A stretch of 64,000 nucleotides of DNA from Muraenolepis orangiensis (GCA_027704905.1 CM051016.1:14531136-14595135), one strand, 5' to 3'; positions 23,284-38,457 are shown, numbered from the stretch's first letter. Notes: generated by a model not told the origin, from the letters alone. Program-made: numbers and translations.

Positions 23284-26200
23284 AGAATAAGGAAAAGGAC
23301 AAATCCAATCATTAGGCTTCCTAGTTGTTCCCAGTTGTTAGACTGTAAGCCCAAAGCATTCACCACCCCCAGGAACTGCTTGATTACAACATTTGTATTG
23401 ATGATCAAAGGAGCGGATCAGACCCACACAAGTCTTCTAATTATTTCTCCCCCCCCCCCCCCCACACACACACCGGCTGTCGAAACCGACCCGTGGATCG
23501 ACTGAATCCAGCTAGAACCATATGCTGCTTAGAATACTGTGGGACAACTCACAGTACCAGTGGCCACTGGCCGACGAGGTCTGGAGTTCCTCTTTTGAAC
23601 TAGTCTCTAGTCTCTAGTGTGCCCTGGAGGAACGTGTTGGGATGTAGCACTATTAGGATGTAGTGGTACTGGTGTGCTAGGGGAGTGCTGGAGTCATCCT
23701 ACAGCCCCCCCCCCCCCCGCTCTTCCTGGCTTCCATCAGCGTGATAATCAGCGTTAAACATTCACAACATTCCAGACCTTTCTTTGATCCGTTCTGGCCG
23801 TAGTGAGCGATCAAAGGAGGACATGGCGGTCGTACATTAACTTATCATAAAACATACAGGAGTCATGGTGGACACATGAAGTACAATGATACAGTATTCT
23901 ATAAATATATTTATATATATATATATATATAAATAAATATAAAAGAAAGGGAGAAGAAGGCATGGTTGTAAATGTGCTGATGTACTGCCTGTACTTTACA
24001 GAGTTGAGCAGTGACATGACAGAGGGTATGACAGAGAGCGTCTGTTAGCGTGGACTAATGGCTATCCGAGGGCAGGGACTTACCTTCTAAATGTGGATGA
24101 ATGGATTCTGCCTGCTTTAAAAAACTGTTTGTTGCACAGTTCAGATTCAGACTCTTCTGCTCAGCGCCAATCATTGTGCTATTGACTTTCATCACCCTTG
24201 TTCATCACGCTTGTTAATGAGGGCTGTTCTGGGTTTTTTTTAAGACGAAAAAAATGAAGATGCATACCAGCAGATAAATTAAAGTCAGTAAGGACGGACT
24301 CAAAAGAAGATTCATTGAAACAATGGCGTCAAGGATCTGTCACGCTTCCCTCCAACAAAAGACGCTGGCTGGCTTCTGTGACTCAGCGTTTCTGTGTTCC
24401 TATCAAAGGTCATCTTATTGTCAATTCTGATGGCCAAATACTTACGTTACAATCTCAACATCTTTTCCATTAATTATACGGTTTGCAGGAATTTGGCGGT
24501 GGCATCTGAAGTCAGTGCACAAGGTTGGTTCTGGTCCCATTTTTGCCACATTCTATTCTAAAAAGGCTCCTTTGAATCAATTCCAAAAAAAATACTTTAC
24601 AACAGTTTAAAGTTATTATACAACCAGGTGTGATGTGTGTGACCATGACAGGCTAATGATCAGGCCAAAATTGTCATGTGACCGCTTGGTAGTATAATAC
24701 GACCCCTTTAAAGAATCTCTTAACTTTTGACGAGAATTGGTGCCTGCAGCTTCTAGAAGCAAATTAGCATCCCTGTGACACTCACAACAGTACTGAACAT
24801 AACAAGGAAAGCAGGCTTGCTTCATTTATTTTTAATTTAATACATTTTTGGTAATAAATATTTTCTTATGGTGTTCTTATGGTACACAAAAGCATGTCCA
24901 AGCTCAGACTTGATCGATGAACTTAAATGTTGCTCGGCAAATATTAAATTAATATTTCACATTTTACATGTTTATTATTATTCTTTTAACCGCAAAATGG
25001 CGGGCCAGAACATAAATGCCTGCATTAATAGCCATTGGATATTTACAGGAATTTATAAATATTGCAAATATTTGCCTTAGTTTGTATTTAAATAGGCTTG
25101 TAGGGTAAATTCCAGCACACAGCATTATTAGGTTGAATGATTTTCTGCATTCCAAAATAGACGACCCATATTTGAAACCAAGGACAAAATCCAGCCACGA
25201 TTCCCGCTCTGTGTTCTTCGCTCCATTAAGATGATATGGTTTTAGGAGTATTATGTAATTCACGTTCATGCCGAAACAGCTGTGTGTGTTTTAAAGTGAG
25301 CGTGTTGAATTATTGAACAGTTGAATTAAACCTGCTCTCGATAGCCAACCACTCATCGGTACACTCAGCCTAATACAAAACCTAACAAACAGACTCTAAA
25401 TAACGCAGCTCACATGATCGGTCCTCACCTGCTCACCAGCCACCGTGTCCTCAGTGGATAAATGAGACTCTTTATGTCAGCTGCAGCGTCATAACGCTGT
25501 TGCTATCATGTGCTGGTTGTTCTTTTCTTTTGACATGGCATTCCGTGCATATTTCTCAATGACGGCATCTCTTGCATTGCCAATCGGCCAGTTGAAATAA
25601 CTGACGCTTTGCAATATGCCCAACAAATGGAGACGTATCGCTCTTCTCCTTGAACTGAATTTTTTGGCTTTTGCCCATAAATGCAGATGGAACGATTGTG
25701 CATGAAACCAATGTTTTTGTGATTCCGTACTGTGAGTTGTCTCAGTTTTCTAAGCATATGCGTCCTCCAAAAATACACGCTTGGAGGGTTTCTATTTGGA
25801 TAGCAAAAAATAGTGCTTTAAGTAAGCGGTGTGTTTTCCAGACGCCGGTGTTATTGTAAAACCAGGAGGCGTCGCGGGCCACGCCCTCATTCCGACAATC
25901 AGCCTCTCGTTATTGTTAATCGCTTGCACTTGTCCTAATGATTTAAGTGTTTTCACCTGTGCATTCACATTACCTAATGTCCTTTGTCGAAAGATTTGTG
26001 TCTACAATCACGCTGGGTTGGACTTTTTTGGGGCAGATGGAGTATAATGTTAATTTGCCCTTTCCTATTCTCAACAAACAGCTCGGCTCCCTCGCCCACG
26101 CGGCGGTGCAGCTGGCGTGTCATCGGGGCTTCGGGTTTCACCGCTCTTGCATGGGATTGCGCTCCACATTTGTATATTGCATCTATCTCTGTCTGGATGG

Positions 26201-26342
26201 ATTACAATCTTCAGAGCTTTCTCTCTCGCTCTGCATGGTTTTTTTCTTTGGAACAGTGGAAAAATATATTCTTTTTCATTTGGTGTTTCGTCTTTTTTCC
26301 GGGTTTCCTCACACCTTGTTCGCGGCACACTGTGCCCTCTGT
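23284..26342. other. Unassigned noncoding sequence
   Basis: Contains C runs at 23449-23463 and 23706-23718 and a TA tract near 23908-23930. Otherwise unique-looking. Open frames under 110 codons show no domain. The 25500-26100 part is free of simple repeats and could hold regulatory sequence, but nothing specific is visible. Confidence 0.5.
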
Positions 26343-27250
26343 CAGCGTGGGGTGCATGGCAGGCCTTGTCCTCGTGGTGCGTGGCAGGCCTTGTCCTCGT
26401 GGTGCGTGGCAGGCCTTGTCCTCGTGGTGCGTGGCAGGCCTTGTCCTCATGGTGCGTGTCAGGCCTTGTCCTCGTGGTGCGTGTCAGGCCTTGTCCTCAT
26501 GGTGCGTGTCAGGCCTTGTCCTCATGGTGCATGGCAGGCCTTGTCCTCGTGGTGTGTGTCAGGCCTTGTCCTCGTGGTGCATGTCAGGCCTTGTCCTCGT
26601 GGTGCGTGTCAGGCCTTGTCCTCGTGGTGCGTGTCAGGCCTTGTCCTCGTGGTGCGTGTCAGGCCTTGTCCTCGTGGTGCGTGTCAGGCCTTGTCCTCGT
26701 GGTGCGTGTCAGGCCTTGTCCTCGTGGTGCGTGTCAGGCCTTGTCCTCGTGGTGCGTGGCAGGCCTTGTCCTCGTGGTGCGTGGCAGGCCTTGTCCTCGT
26801 GGTGCGTGGCAGGCCTTGTCCTCGTGGTGCGTGTCAGGCCTTGTCCTCGTGGTGCGTGGCAGGCCTTGTCCTCGTGGTGCGTGGCAGGCCTTGTCCTCGT
26901 GGTGCGTGTCAGGCCTTGTCCTCGTGGTGCGTGGCAGGCCTTGTCCTCGTGGTGCGTGTCAGGCCTTGTCCTCGTGGTGCGTGGCAGGCCTTCTCCTCGT
27001 GGTGCGTGGCAGGCCTTGTCCTCGTGGTGTGTGTCAGGCCTTGTCCTCGTGGTGCGTGTCAGGCCTTGTCCTCTGGTGTGTGTCAGGCCTTGTCCTCATG
27101 GTGTGTGTCAGGCCTTGTCCTCATGGTGCGTGTCAGGCCTTGTCCTCATGGTGTGTGTCAGGCCTTGTCCTCATGGTGTGTGTCAGGCCTTGTCCTCATG
27201 GTGCGTGGCAGGCCTTGTCCTCATGGTGTGTGTCAGGCCCTGTCCTTGTG
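26343..27250. repeat. 25-bp minisatellite, about 36 units
   Basis: The unit is CAGGCCTTGTCCTCGTGG followed by TGCGTGG or TGCGTGT, with CATGG and TGTGT variants. Period 25 is confirmed by AGGCC at 26361 and 26386. One unit near 27070 is shorter. Since 25 mod 3 is 1 and no stop arises, all three plus frames stay open through the array. They extend upstream into unique sequence, producing frames of 385-467 codons that are not supported as genes. Confidence 0.97.
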
Positions 27251-27427
27251 GTGGTCTCTCTCTCCGGCAAGTGACTGATGATGGAGCATCGGGAGTAGAT
27301 CAGTTGGGTCTGACGCCAGGTCAGGTGGTTGGTTCAACATGTGTCGCCCTGATGGGCCGCGTGAGAATTAGACTCGCTTCTTCCTAAAAAACAACAGAAG
27401 AACAACACAGAATGTGTGTTTCGGCTC

Positions 27428-27595
27428 TATATATATATACAGTATATAGTGTATATATCTACATATATATATAGATATATAGTGTATATATATATATATA
27501 TAGATATATAGATATATATCTATATATAGATATATATATATATATATACACAGTGTATATATATATCTATATATATATATAGATATAAATATATT
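27428..27595. repeat. (TA)n-rich, self-complementary tract
   Basis: TATATA, GATATA and GTGTATATA units; largely palindromic AT sequence. Confidence 0.9.
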
Positions 27596-27947
27596 AGACT
27601 AATGTGTATAATGCACATGAGAGCATGGTAAAACAAAGTTTATACTACAGATTTGCAAGGCTTGCAAAGCTCTTCTATAACCTACTTGAAGGTGCAAAAT
27701 AATGTTTTTGTAAAAAATGTTAATTGCAAAAAAAAGCATTTGCTGATTGTCCATCTGGATCATCTGGTTTTTTTGTTCATTCTTCTCTTTCTACAAAAGG
27801 GGCTTACTGATTGCATAATAAGCATACTTGATTGCACACTGAAGCAAATGTGTTTCGACGTGTCATGCATTATGTATGTATTATGTATTATGTCATTTAC
27901 ACCATTCACTTAAAATGGCTGTTCAATCCAGGCAATGACCCTGCTAG

Positions 27948-27949
<2 letters not shown>
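27596..27949. other. Unassigned noncoding sequence
   Basis: AT-rich, with small ATGTATT repeats near 27870-27895; nothing else seen. Confidence 0.5.

Positions 27950-28031
<82 letters not shown>
27950..28031. repeat. (GT)n microsatellite
   Basis: Pure GT array of about 80 bp. Confidence 0.97.
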
Positions 28032-28032
<1 letters not shown>

Positions 28033-28375
28033 ATATGTGAGTTGGAAGGAGTTTTGTCTTTTGATATAACTTTTTGCCCTTGGTACGGATTTTGTTGCCA
28101 AAGTGAAGCACAACTCGTCCAAGTGATAGAAGGCACTGTGAGTCAATAGCAGGAAACAGTCCTCGAGGCTCATCACTCATTTTTGGCGGCCTTTTTATTT
28201 GCCCGTTTGATCTGGGTGTATTAAGATGAATTACACAGCAGTTGGGGCTGGAGATGGAATCACCATGTCGAGTTCACCTTCTGCTCAGGTACCGTTGTTC
28301 CTGCATTTAAATGATTAGACCAAAGGCCCGGCCGAGCTGTACTGCACGGCCCTTATCCGCCCGTTCTTTGCCCTA
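28032..28375. other. Unassigned noncoding sequence
   Basis: Unique-looking spacer between an upstream GT array and a downstream CA array. The two arrays are complementary and could pair. Confidence 0.5.
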
Positions 28376-28980
<605 letters not shown>

Positions 28981-29480
28981 CGAATTAACTATAGGTCTCC
29001 TCTGTGACATCACATCCTTCCTAGGCCTAATTAACTGTAGGTCTCCTCTGTGACATCACAATCCTTCCTAGGCCTAATTAACTATAGGTCTCCTCTGTGA
29101 CATCACATCCTTCCTAGGCCTATTTAACTATAGGTCTCCTTTTTGACATACAATCATTTAGAACCAAATTATCCTTAGGTCTCATCTTTGACATCACATC
29201 CTTCCTAGGCCTAATGAACCATAGGTCTCCTCAAGGACATCATATCCTTCAGAGTCTAATTAACCATAGGTCTTCTCTGTGACATCACATCCTTCAGAAT
29301 TGAATGATAATTAAAACCATTTTTTTTTAAGAGATGTTCTGTGACATCACATCCTTCCTAGGCCTAATTAACCTAGGTCTCCTCTGTGACATCACATCAT
29401 TCGGAACCTAATTAACCATAGGTCTCCTCTGTGACATGACATCCTTCGGAACCTAATTAATCGTAGGTCTAATCTTTTGG
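28981..29480. repeat. Degenerate 46-bp tandem repeat
   Basis: A unit reading TAATTAACTATAGGTCTCCT, CTGTGACATCACATCCTTCC, TAGGCC recurs about ten times, with growing divergence (CTTTTTGAC, GGAACC, CAGAAT variants) toward the middle. One further partial copy lies near 29628. Confidence 0.9.
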
Positions 29481-30801
29481 AGTCTAATTTTCCTGGGGCC
29501 CCGTTCACTGTTTCGACATTTGACATTAACGACATTTCCTGGAAGCGATGTGCAACGTGCTCTGTGAAGTTTACAATACAACAAGCAAATCATAATTTCT
29601 CATCATTTCTCATCATTTCTCATGCCCAGGTCTCCTCTGTGACTAGACCACACGTCCATGACCACATGTGGCTTCGCCCTCTACTGGTTTTTCCATGACA
29701 ATTGATAAATCACCAGCAAAACATCAAAAGTCAATCCCCACAGTTTGACTGATGAATGTCAGAGGACCAAATGGAACATTCCATGATATTCCCCATTATA
29801 AACTACACCATGAGCGTGTCAAATGACACGCTTGTATATCCATAGACATATATAGACAAATACATCACCAAAGTAAAGTTAACGTGATTGGCAACGGAAA
29901 TCTGTAATTGGCTTCTGATTATCTAATTAAGGCTTATCAAAGTGTGCATCTAGCCTCAGGAAATTATGTGTTCTGCTGAACTGCTAAACACAAGTGGCCC
30001 AGGATCTTCCCACAAACGCTTCAGCCATTTAGACCATCATTTTTCACTCAAGAGCTCTTGAATAAGAAAGGGATGCCCTTCAACATGATCCAACATTATC
30101 GATCATACAAAAAACAATCAACATCTATTTTTCACAGTGTTAAGGGGAGCGAGGCATCGAGGCAGCGAGGCAGCAAGGCAGTGAGCTGCTGAGCAGAGAC
30201 CAGTGATCAGTATTCAGGGGGTGCGTTCAACGCCGCCACGCGCGGTTAACAAATCACAGCATTGACATTTGATAATTACTTTTTGATTTGATCTTTGCTA
30301 ATTTTCCTGTGGAGATGAGATGCGCAGAGCTTCTTGTTTTTAATGGCAGAGTCTCAGTAATGAGGCCCTTGGTCTGCTTGTAGGGATAGCTCTTTAAAAG
30401 ATCTATTGTTTCGGTGGAAAACACTGAGCATGGATTTTTTCTTTAAAACGACAAAGAAATATATACAGGTGTTTTTTTTTTTTTTGAGAGACCCTGTGTA
30501 AGCCACACACCTCCGTGGTTCTCTGTTTACCTAATAGAGTTGAAACCCTATCCATCTCTTATCTGCCACTGGTCTCTGTGTGCTCTTTTGTCTTGTAATT
30601 AACCCTCACCGTTGATCGTTGCGCTGCTGTGTTTTTTTCCTTTCTGGGGTCTTGTCCCCTCATATGAAGGGTGTGTCTGGAGGACTTGGGTTTGCTTCAG
30701 GAGTCCCGCGGGCCTCAGAGGCAGAGGCCAGGTGTGGAGCAGTATAGCTGCAGCAGTGCCAGGTAACACCTGGGGCTCAGGTAGGGGAGCAGCAGTTCAT
30801 C
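29481..30801. other. Unassigned noncoding sequence
   Basis: Includes a GAGGCAGCGAGGCAGCAAGG short repeat at about 30148-30180 and a T run at 30471-30485. About 30230-30400 has CNE-like texture. The frame at 30612-30818 has no recognisable domain. Confidence 0.45.
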
Positions 30802-30880
30802 GAGAGGGGAGGTACTGACCGCTATAGGATCATAGGAACACCTATACTCTCATCGACGGATGAGGTACATATACTCAACT
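30802..30880 (+). repeat. Module M, forward copy
   Basis: A 79-bp module from GAGAGGGGAGGTACTGACC to ATATACTCAACT. Its reverse complement occurs at 31499-31578, 31754-31833, 31949-31974 (cut) and 32566-32644, so this copy stands in the opposite orientation to all others. Confidence 0.9.
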
Positions 30881-30906
30881 GTGTGTGTGTCTGTATGTGT
30901 ATATTT

Positions 30907-31973
<1,067 letters not shown>

Positions 31974-31974
<1 letters not shown>

Positions 31975-32464
31975 AAAACAATATACACTTATATATATAT
32001 TTATAAGAAAAAAATAATATATATAATAATATATATACATATACAGTATACACCAAAATAGATATGATGTCATATTTTATATTCAGTCATATGCAAGTTA
32101 CTGTTTCACATGCAGACTTTATTGAAGGGTTAACCCAAGTACTGGTTCTCTGAAGACAGTAGCTAGGAAAACCTTTACCTTAAAGGGGAACTTCTCTTCT
32201 CTTCAACCTGCTTCGTGTCATTTCAGTGTGGGTAGTTGATATGCAAAGGAACAATGTTTACCTGTTCTCTGTGTTGCCTGCACCCGGATCATCCCCACTA
32301 GCTCTGTCGGCTACAGATGACGTGTTTCACTTCATCCATTGAGCTGTGCTCCAGAGACACAGAGAGCACCAGAAACCACTGCAGCTTGTTTCACGCTGTC
32401 TCTTATGCGCATAGATAGAGATAAGGTTGAAAAGCGGCAGTTCTCTTACTTTAACACACACACA

Positions 32465-32521
<57 letters not shown>

Positions 32522-32645
32522 GATACATACACAAATAATATTACAATTACAATTACAATAATGGAGTTGAGTATATGTACCTCATCCGTCGATGAGAGTA
32601 TAGGTGTTCCTATGATCCTATAGCGGTCAGTACCGCCCTCTCGCA
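31974..32645. repeat. 1,067-bp direct duplication, copy 2
   Basis: Near-perfect copy of 30907-31570 joined at GTCGAAAACA, with its own CA tract at 32456-32517 and M module at 32566-32644. The open frames at 31272-31556 and 32339-32623 translate identically, which shows how close the copies are. Confidence 0.92.
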
Positions 32646-33025
<380 letters not shown>

Positions 33026-33300
33026 CAAACAGTGCAGTGAGTCCAGGGACCGTCTTTGAAGGCCTGGCCTGATAGAATAACAGAAATCCCTTCACCTGAA
33101 GGAAAAAAAGATGAGGGGGAGTTCGCCCTGTGTCGTTCCTGGGATCACCGATGACCCTCTAAGTCTCTCAGCATGGCGTGACCAGGAGGACTTTTAATTT
33201 GAATTGCTTTTAATATGTGGGGAGTCATTATAAAGAAAAAGCAGAATGTGGATCTCCGATTGCTTGAGTTTAAAAGTTTGCCCCATGGTGAAGATCAGAA

Positions 33301-33334
33301 ACACACACACACACACACACACACTCACACACAC

Positions 33335-33383
<49 letters not shown>
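33301..33383. repeat. (CA)n microsatellite
   Basis: CA array with TCAC and GCAC interruptions. Confidence 0.95.
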
Positions 33384-33739
33384 TACTCACAGAACAACAC
33401 ACATGTACACATGTTGCCTCTAACTAGGACCAGCCTATCTTTTAATCTTTATATTTCTGCCATGCACATCACTTCCCTTTACAAGGCCATTGAAACAGAA
33501 AGATATGTAGATGTATACATCCATATAGATGGGTAGACAAGCAGATAACCAGACAGAGGGACAGACAGACAGATCATCTGCTGGACTGGCATGTGGAGAC
33601 ACAGTGCAGGGCTCAAGTCACAAGATAACCTCCGCAGAAATAACTTCACACTTTGAGGTGTGAAGGCACTGGTTTGCATTCATTATCACCTCCGAAATTG
33701 CAGGGGGTCGAAAAGAAAGGGAGGGACCCGAGTCAAACC
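33384..33739. other. Unassigned noncoding sequence
   Basis: Nothing beyond a short GACAGACAGACAG stretch near 33560. Confidence 0.55.

Positions 33740-33787
<48 letters not shown>
33740..33787. repeat. (CA)n microsatellite
   Basis: Pure CA array of about 48 bp. Confidence 0.95.
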
Positions 33788-33792
<5 letters not shown>

Positions 33793-36555
33793 CCAGTGAA
33801 AGGAGGACGATGTCCAGCAGGTGGCGTCTGACCTTTCCCTCGCTGCAGGTGTCTGTTTCAGGTCATTCAGCCAATTAGGAGACATGTGGGAAATGCAGAG
33901 AAGGCGGTGGGTTCTGCTCATTAAAACAGCTTCATTTGCACACGCCTGACCAAGCTGCTTCCTTCATTTCAACAAATGACGTTCAATAAAAATGTAATGA
34001 CTGGTCTCCTAAACGCGTCATCAAACAGCTTGTGGGCCCATTGTGTGGGTTTTAATTGGTGTCATGTTTGCAGTAGTGCTAAAAACAGTTGTCAGACAAA
34101 GCTTTGTTTTCTGACACGTGTCCTCCATCGGAGTCGGTACGTCGGTAGCTTGTTGACATGTGTTTACACACTCGCAGTCACGCGCGTCCTTGTGGCATTC
34201 CTGCACAAAGGCGAATAGCCTTGTGGCTTTTAATTGTCTACATTTTGTGCTGACTGACAAAGCCAACTCTTCTTTAATGTTAACTTATTTGGGGAAAATA
34301 AAAGTGTCTAATCCAAAAAATTATTAAATGAACAAACAAACGAAAACACTCATATGAACTTCATTGTTGAATATTTCCCAGTGATATGTCATTAAGATGA
34401 TTCACTTTCTAAAAGCCCTTCACACACCATTCAGAGTGAATGCACTTTGCGCTCCAAGCTTGACTGTGGCCTTAACACTGTAGCTGTAAAGGGAAAGACC
34501 CTGGCTCAAAGTAAAGATGGATTCAAAGACTTTTCAAGCTTTTCAAGAAAAAGTGTGATTTTTTAAAAATCTAAGTAAGTTTTCATGAGGCTGTGCTATA
34601 AGGTCAAAACAACAAGTCGACAAAAAGCTCACCACAGAGGGAGAGAAACGGAGAGAACAGTAGGTCAACAGAGCCCAACAAAACTAAACCTGAGAATAAA
34701 CCTGCGAAAAATCCAAATAATACTTTGGAGTTTGGATGGAGTTTCCTGTCTCTGAGGTCCTGCTAGATAATACCAGTTAATTGGTAAGTTTGAAAGTGCA
34801 GGGTCATGGTGCATAGGACCTAGGGGGGGATGGCCATTAAATGACTGACTGACCTGAAAAAGGTTCATCAGCGATTGTGGACCTTCTGAACTGGACTGGA
34901 CGGCAGGTGGAGGGAAGTTAAGATAGGGGTGACAAGAACCTTCTTCTGTGGGATGATGGAGACCAGGCATGTTGAGGCATCTGTGGTCGCATGCTAGTTA
35001 TGCAGTCTGGTATAGTGTTGTGTAGGTCCATTTCACGTTTAATCATCTGAACCGAGGTTATGAACGAGGACAAGAGGACACATTACATCAACAGCTTGCC
35101 TTGTCGACGTTTGTATGCGGCCACATGCTCACTGTCCTAGTTGTGTCTAAAATGTTTGTTTTATAAGTTCAATTGGTATTCTTCGAGGTTATTACAGTCT
35201 GATTTATTATTGATATGTAATATATCGGTCTCTCTCCCTAACATTGATTTCCTGCATATTAATGTTCCGCCCTACTTGATTCTGAGTTTGGTTCTTGGAA
35301 TCATCAGGCTTGGAAAGCGGAAATTACTTCTGGGCGATGGCCTACGTTTAAATATGTATGTGTTTAGTTAGTTTGTGGCGAGCTTGTATGCTACGGTATG
35401 TTACTAAACCTAGACATAGTTTAGGAATAGGTTTAGGTTAAGTTAGATATCAGGCTATATTCAGGTGTATGATGCATCGTAGGAAGCCATTTTGTGCAAA
35501 GATGTGGTAGACATTTGGCAACATTCTGCATAGTCAAATATGTACACAATCACAGATCTTGCCGTGCCTTGTAGAGGTCCTCTACTCGCCCACGACTATC
35601 TATTTTTTCCCCACCAGGTCAGCTGTATTAGGTTCTCTAGATAAGAGAAGTACAATCTGCATCAAATCTTCATCTTCTGTCATTGAAGCTGCTGTTTTAG
35701 ATTTATGGAACCCTTTTTTTAAAAGGTAATTATGTGATTCATAATGATGAATTATTATTATGTTGAAATTATATTGAAGTCATGACGTCAAAATGATGCC
35801 CATGTTGTTGAATAGCTTTGTCACACCGATATATCATTCATCACATCGGCCCAGCATGTAGTCTAACATTGGCTGCAGTTGTGTTATGAATAACATGTTG
35901 GATTGTCTTTATGGATGAGTCCATTAAACATGAAAGGTTTCACTTGCATGAAATATTCACTCTAGAGCAGGCCATGCTGAAAAATAATGATTCTCTGAGC
36001 CCTATGAGTTTCCTCAGTGCCTTCTGTCAAGAAACATTAGCCATGCTTAGCTAACCCATGTTGATGTGTGAACTGTGCAAACCACCACCCGCGGTTGCCC
36101 AGAGGATTTCGTCTGGGTAAACACAGTGGGAGTCAAACCAATTATGGTCCCTGATCACTAAACCATATTTCCCTTCCTGCTATTCAACTGCACTCAAATA
36201 ATGAACAAATGTCATATTGTATCAATGTTTTTCCCCCCCAAGTTCCAGTCATGTGAAACCCTGTTGAACTATACAATTTTGCAGAGAGACCGGAAAATGT
36301 TGTTATTCAAAAATGAATTGTCAAGAAAGAGTTTGGCTAACAGAGTTTGAGTCCTCAAAATGACTCAAATGACCACGGCATTGCATGTTCCAACATAACT
36401 GGCAGTGGACACAACTTCCTGAGGTAGAATAGAATGACAGACACTGAAACCAAATCAATCTATAAAGCTGCACACACACGCTTCACCGAGATGAAGTGAC
36501 ACCACCATGGTCTCCTATTTGAATATGTTTTCATTCCAGGTGTATTTTGTTTTTG
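33788..36555. other. Unassigned noncoding sequence
   Basis: The longest stretch here without tandem repeats. Frames of up to 101 codons (for example 34665-34970 minus) show no domain. No transposon part was recognised. Confidence 0.5.
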
Positions 36556-36622
36556 ACTATATATATAATATATATCTAGTATATATACTAGATATATATA
36601 TGTGTATATATATATGTATATA
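36556..36622. repeat. AT-rich palindromic tract
   Basis: Contains the palindrome ATATCTAGTATATACTAGATA and flanking (TA)n. It could form a hairpin. Confidence 0.85.
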
Positions 36623-37030
36623 CTGTATTTGTAGCAGGGGAGCCAACATAATAAATTGAATCATATTATTTTAATGGTGTAGCAAGGGCACATTTCATTC
36701 ACATTTTCACTTGCTTTGTGTCCGACTTTGGTCGGTTTACATTATCATTGTGTGTGTGTGTGTTCTGGCCTTCATGCTGCCATTCAAACTGCAGCTAGCA
36801 CCATCAAATTCCCCAAAGCCCCCCCCCCCGTAACATGGACTATATGGGCCACATGGACTTATGTGGAGTCCAACCAACCTTTTACAAGCCTCTTCACATA
36901 AAATAAAACAATCAAATATATGGTTCAGACAGTGGGTTCCAGTGACTGTTGGTCACAATGTCAGACATAACCCTATTTTTCTTATTTACAAGACCTTCTT
37001 TCCCCCAGTCTTTACAGACACTTTAACAAG
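36623..37030. other. Unassigned noncoding sequence
   Basis: Short GT tract (36750-36761) and C run (36820-36829); no gene seen. Confidence 0.55.
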
Positions 37031-37113
37031 AGAAGAAGAAGAGGAGGAGGAGGAGGAGGAGGAGGAGGAGGAGGAGGAGGAGGAGGAGGAGGAGGAGGAG
37101 GAGGAGGAGGAGC
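37031..37113. repeat. (GGA)n microsatellite
   Basis: Pure GGA/GAA trinucleotide array of about 80 bp. The poly-Glu frame over it ends immediately afterwards. Confidence 0.95.
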
Positions 37114-38326
37114 CTTCATGAGGGATGGGAGCTGCGTGGGTCAGCGGGAGAGCACTGAACGAGATGCTATCTGTCCTGGCTCGCCCAGCTTCTTCACGCT
37201 CAATTGAAAGTTTTAAGGTTGGGGGAAAAAAAATAGCCAGAAAGTTTCTGTGTACTTTTGATCAGGCTCAGTGAAGATTTGCAAAGCGTGACTTGAGACG
37301 ATGAGAGCGATTCATTGTCGTGTGTCGAGGCATGGCCGGCGTTATCCGTGGGCTTCCAAAGATAACAAGTTGGTGTGTCATTTGGTTTACATTATTAGTC
37401 GTGTTGTCTCTGGAGTGACAGGAGCACGGCCACAAAAGCTCTCATATGAATACTGTGTGACTCGCAAGCTACAAATACTCCAGTTTGACAGTTTGTTTGG
37501 TGTGTGTGTTAAACAAGAACAAGCTAATTTGAGGGTTGTTTGTGAAAATATAACAAAGTCATGTCTCTCTAAATATTTCCTGTGTTAAAGGCAAAGGTTT
37601 GATAATGCAATACATGTTGGCCTACCATTTGGCCATTGCTTGCCGCACTATTAGCCAATCAGGCAGGCTGTACCATTCCACCTATCAATCACTTTCTTAA
37701 AGGTCAAAGCAAGCACATTTAAACCCTGAGTATGGACTGCTTTCTATGATCTATTATTAGAAACGCCCATCTGTCCTGGTCAACCTTTAAGAAAATCAGC
37801 ATGGCTCAAAATAAATGATTAAGAGACCAATTTAGTAAATAGCCAGGATAGTTCGAAGGACTGGCTGTCGGGAAATGGTGGAAATCGATGTCACAGGAAC
37901 AGCGGCAGTTTGCATCAGCTGCGACACACACACAACATGAGACTCACCGCGTGAAAAAGGCCTCGGTTTACGAGATGGGTTTATGAGACTTTCGTGCGGT
38001 GGCCACCGGAATGAGCATCTTCACCTTTTGCAGAAGCTGATCCCAGACGACGGGGATCAGATTAATACGGCGTTACGATTATCGCAGCCCTTCACGCCGG
38101 TGATTGGCATTTAGCGTGGCACAAATCTGGTGACCTTAGCATTTCAATACGCCATGCCCTTCAGGGGTGCACCGCTTAGATCCGGATTTTAAAATACGCA
38201 GGGAAGAACTGGACGGGTTAGAGTTATAAGGTCCAGAACACGGACCATCCCGTTACCCTGCAATTATCTACCCTAGTTATTTTATGTGGTCCACCTCTAG
38301 CAAGAGCTCCCGGAGGTGCTGTAGCT
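37114..38326. other. Unassigned noncoding sequence
   Basis: Unique-looking sequence with no recognised gene. About 37590-37830 is AT-rich and repeat-free. Confidence 0.5.
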
Positions 38327-38383
38327 GAAATCCCCCCCCCCCCACCACCCCCCCCCACACACACACACGCCCACATACACACA

Positions 38384-38415
<32 letters not shown>

Positions 38416-38457
38416 CGTACGCACGCACGCACGCACGCACGTACGCACGCACGCACG
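38327..38457. repeat. Poly-C and (ACGC)n repeat
   Basis: C runs at about 38330-38356, short CA, then (ACGC)n from about 38385 to 38457 with two GTAC interruptions. Alternating purine-pyrimidine sequence of this kind is prone to Z-DNA. Confidence 0.93.

Noticed and set aside
25947..27387. Open frames of 385-467 codons across the 25-bp repeat
   Set aside because: All three forward frames are open because a 25-bp stop-free unit cycles through the frames; no domain, splice or codon evidence supports a protein.
28981..29480. CRISPR-like array
   Set aside because: The repeats are contiguous and degenerate without unique spacers, and the context is eukaryotic.
30612..30818. 68-codon frame next to the duplication
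   Set aside because: No domain, no conservation between the duplicated copies (it lies outside them) and no supporting signals.
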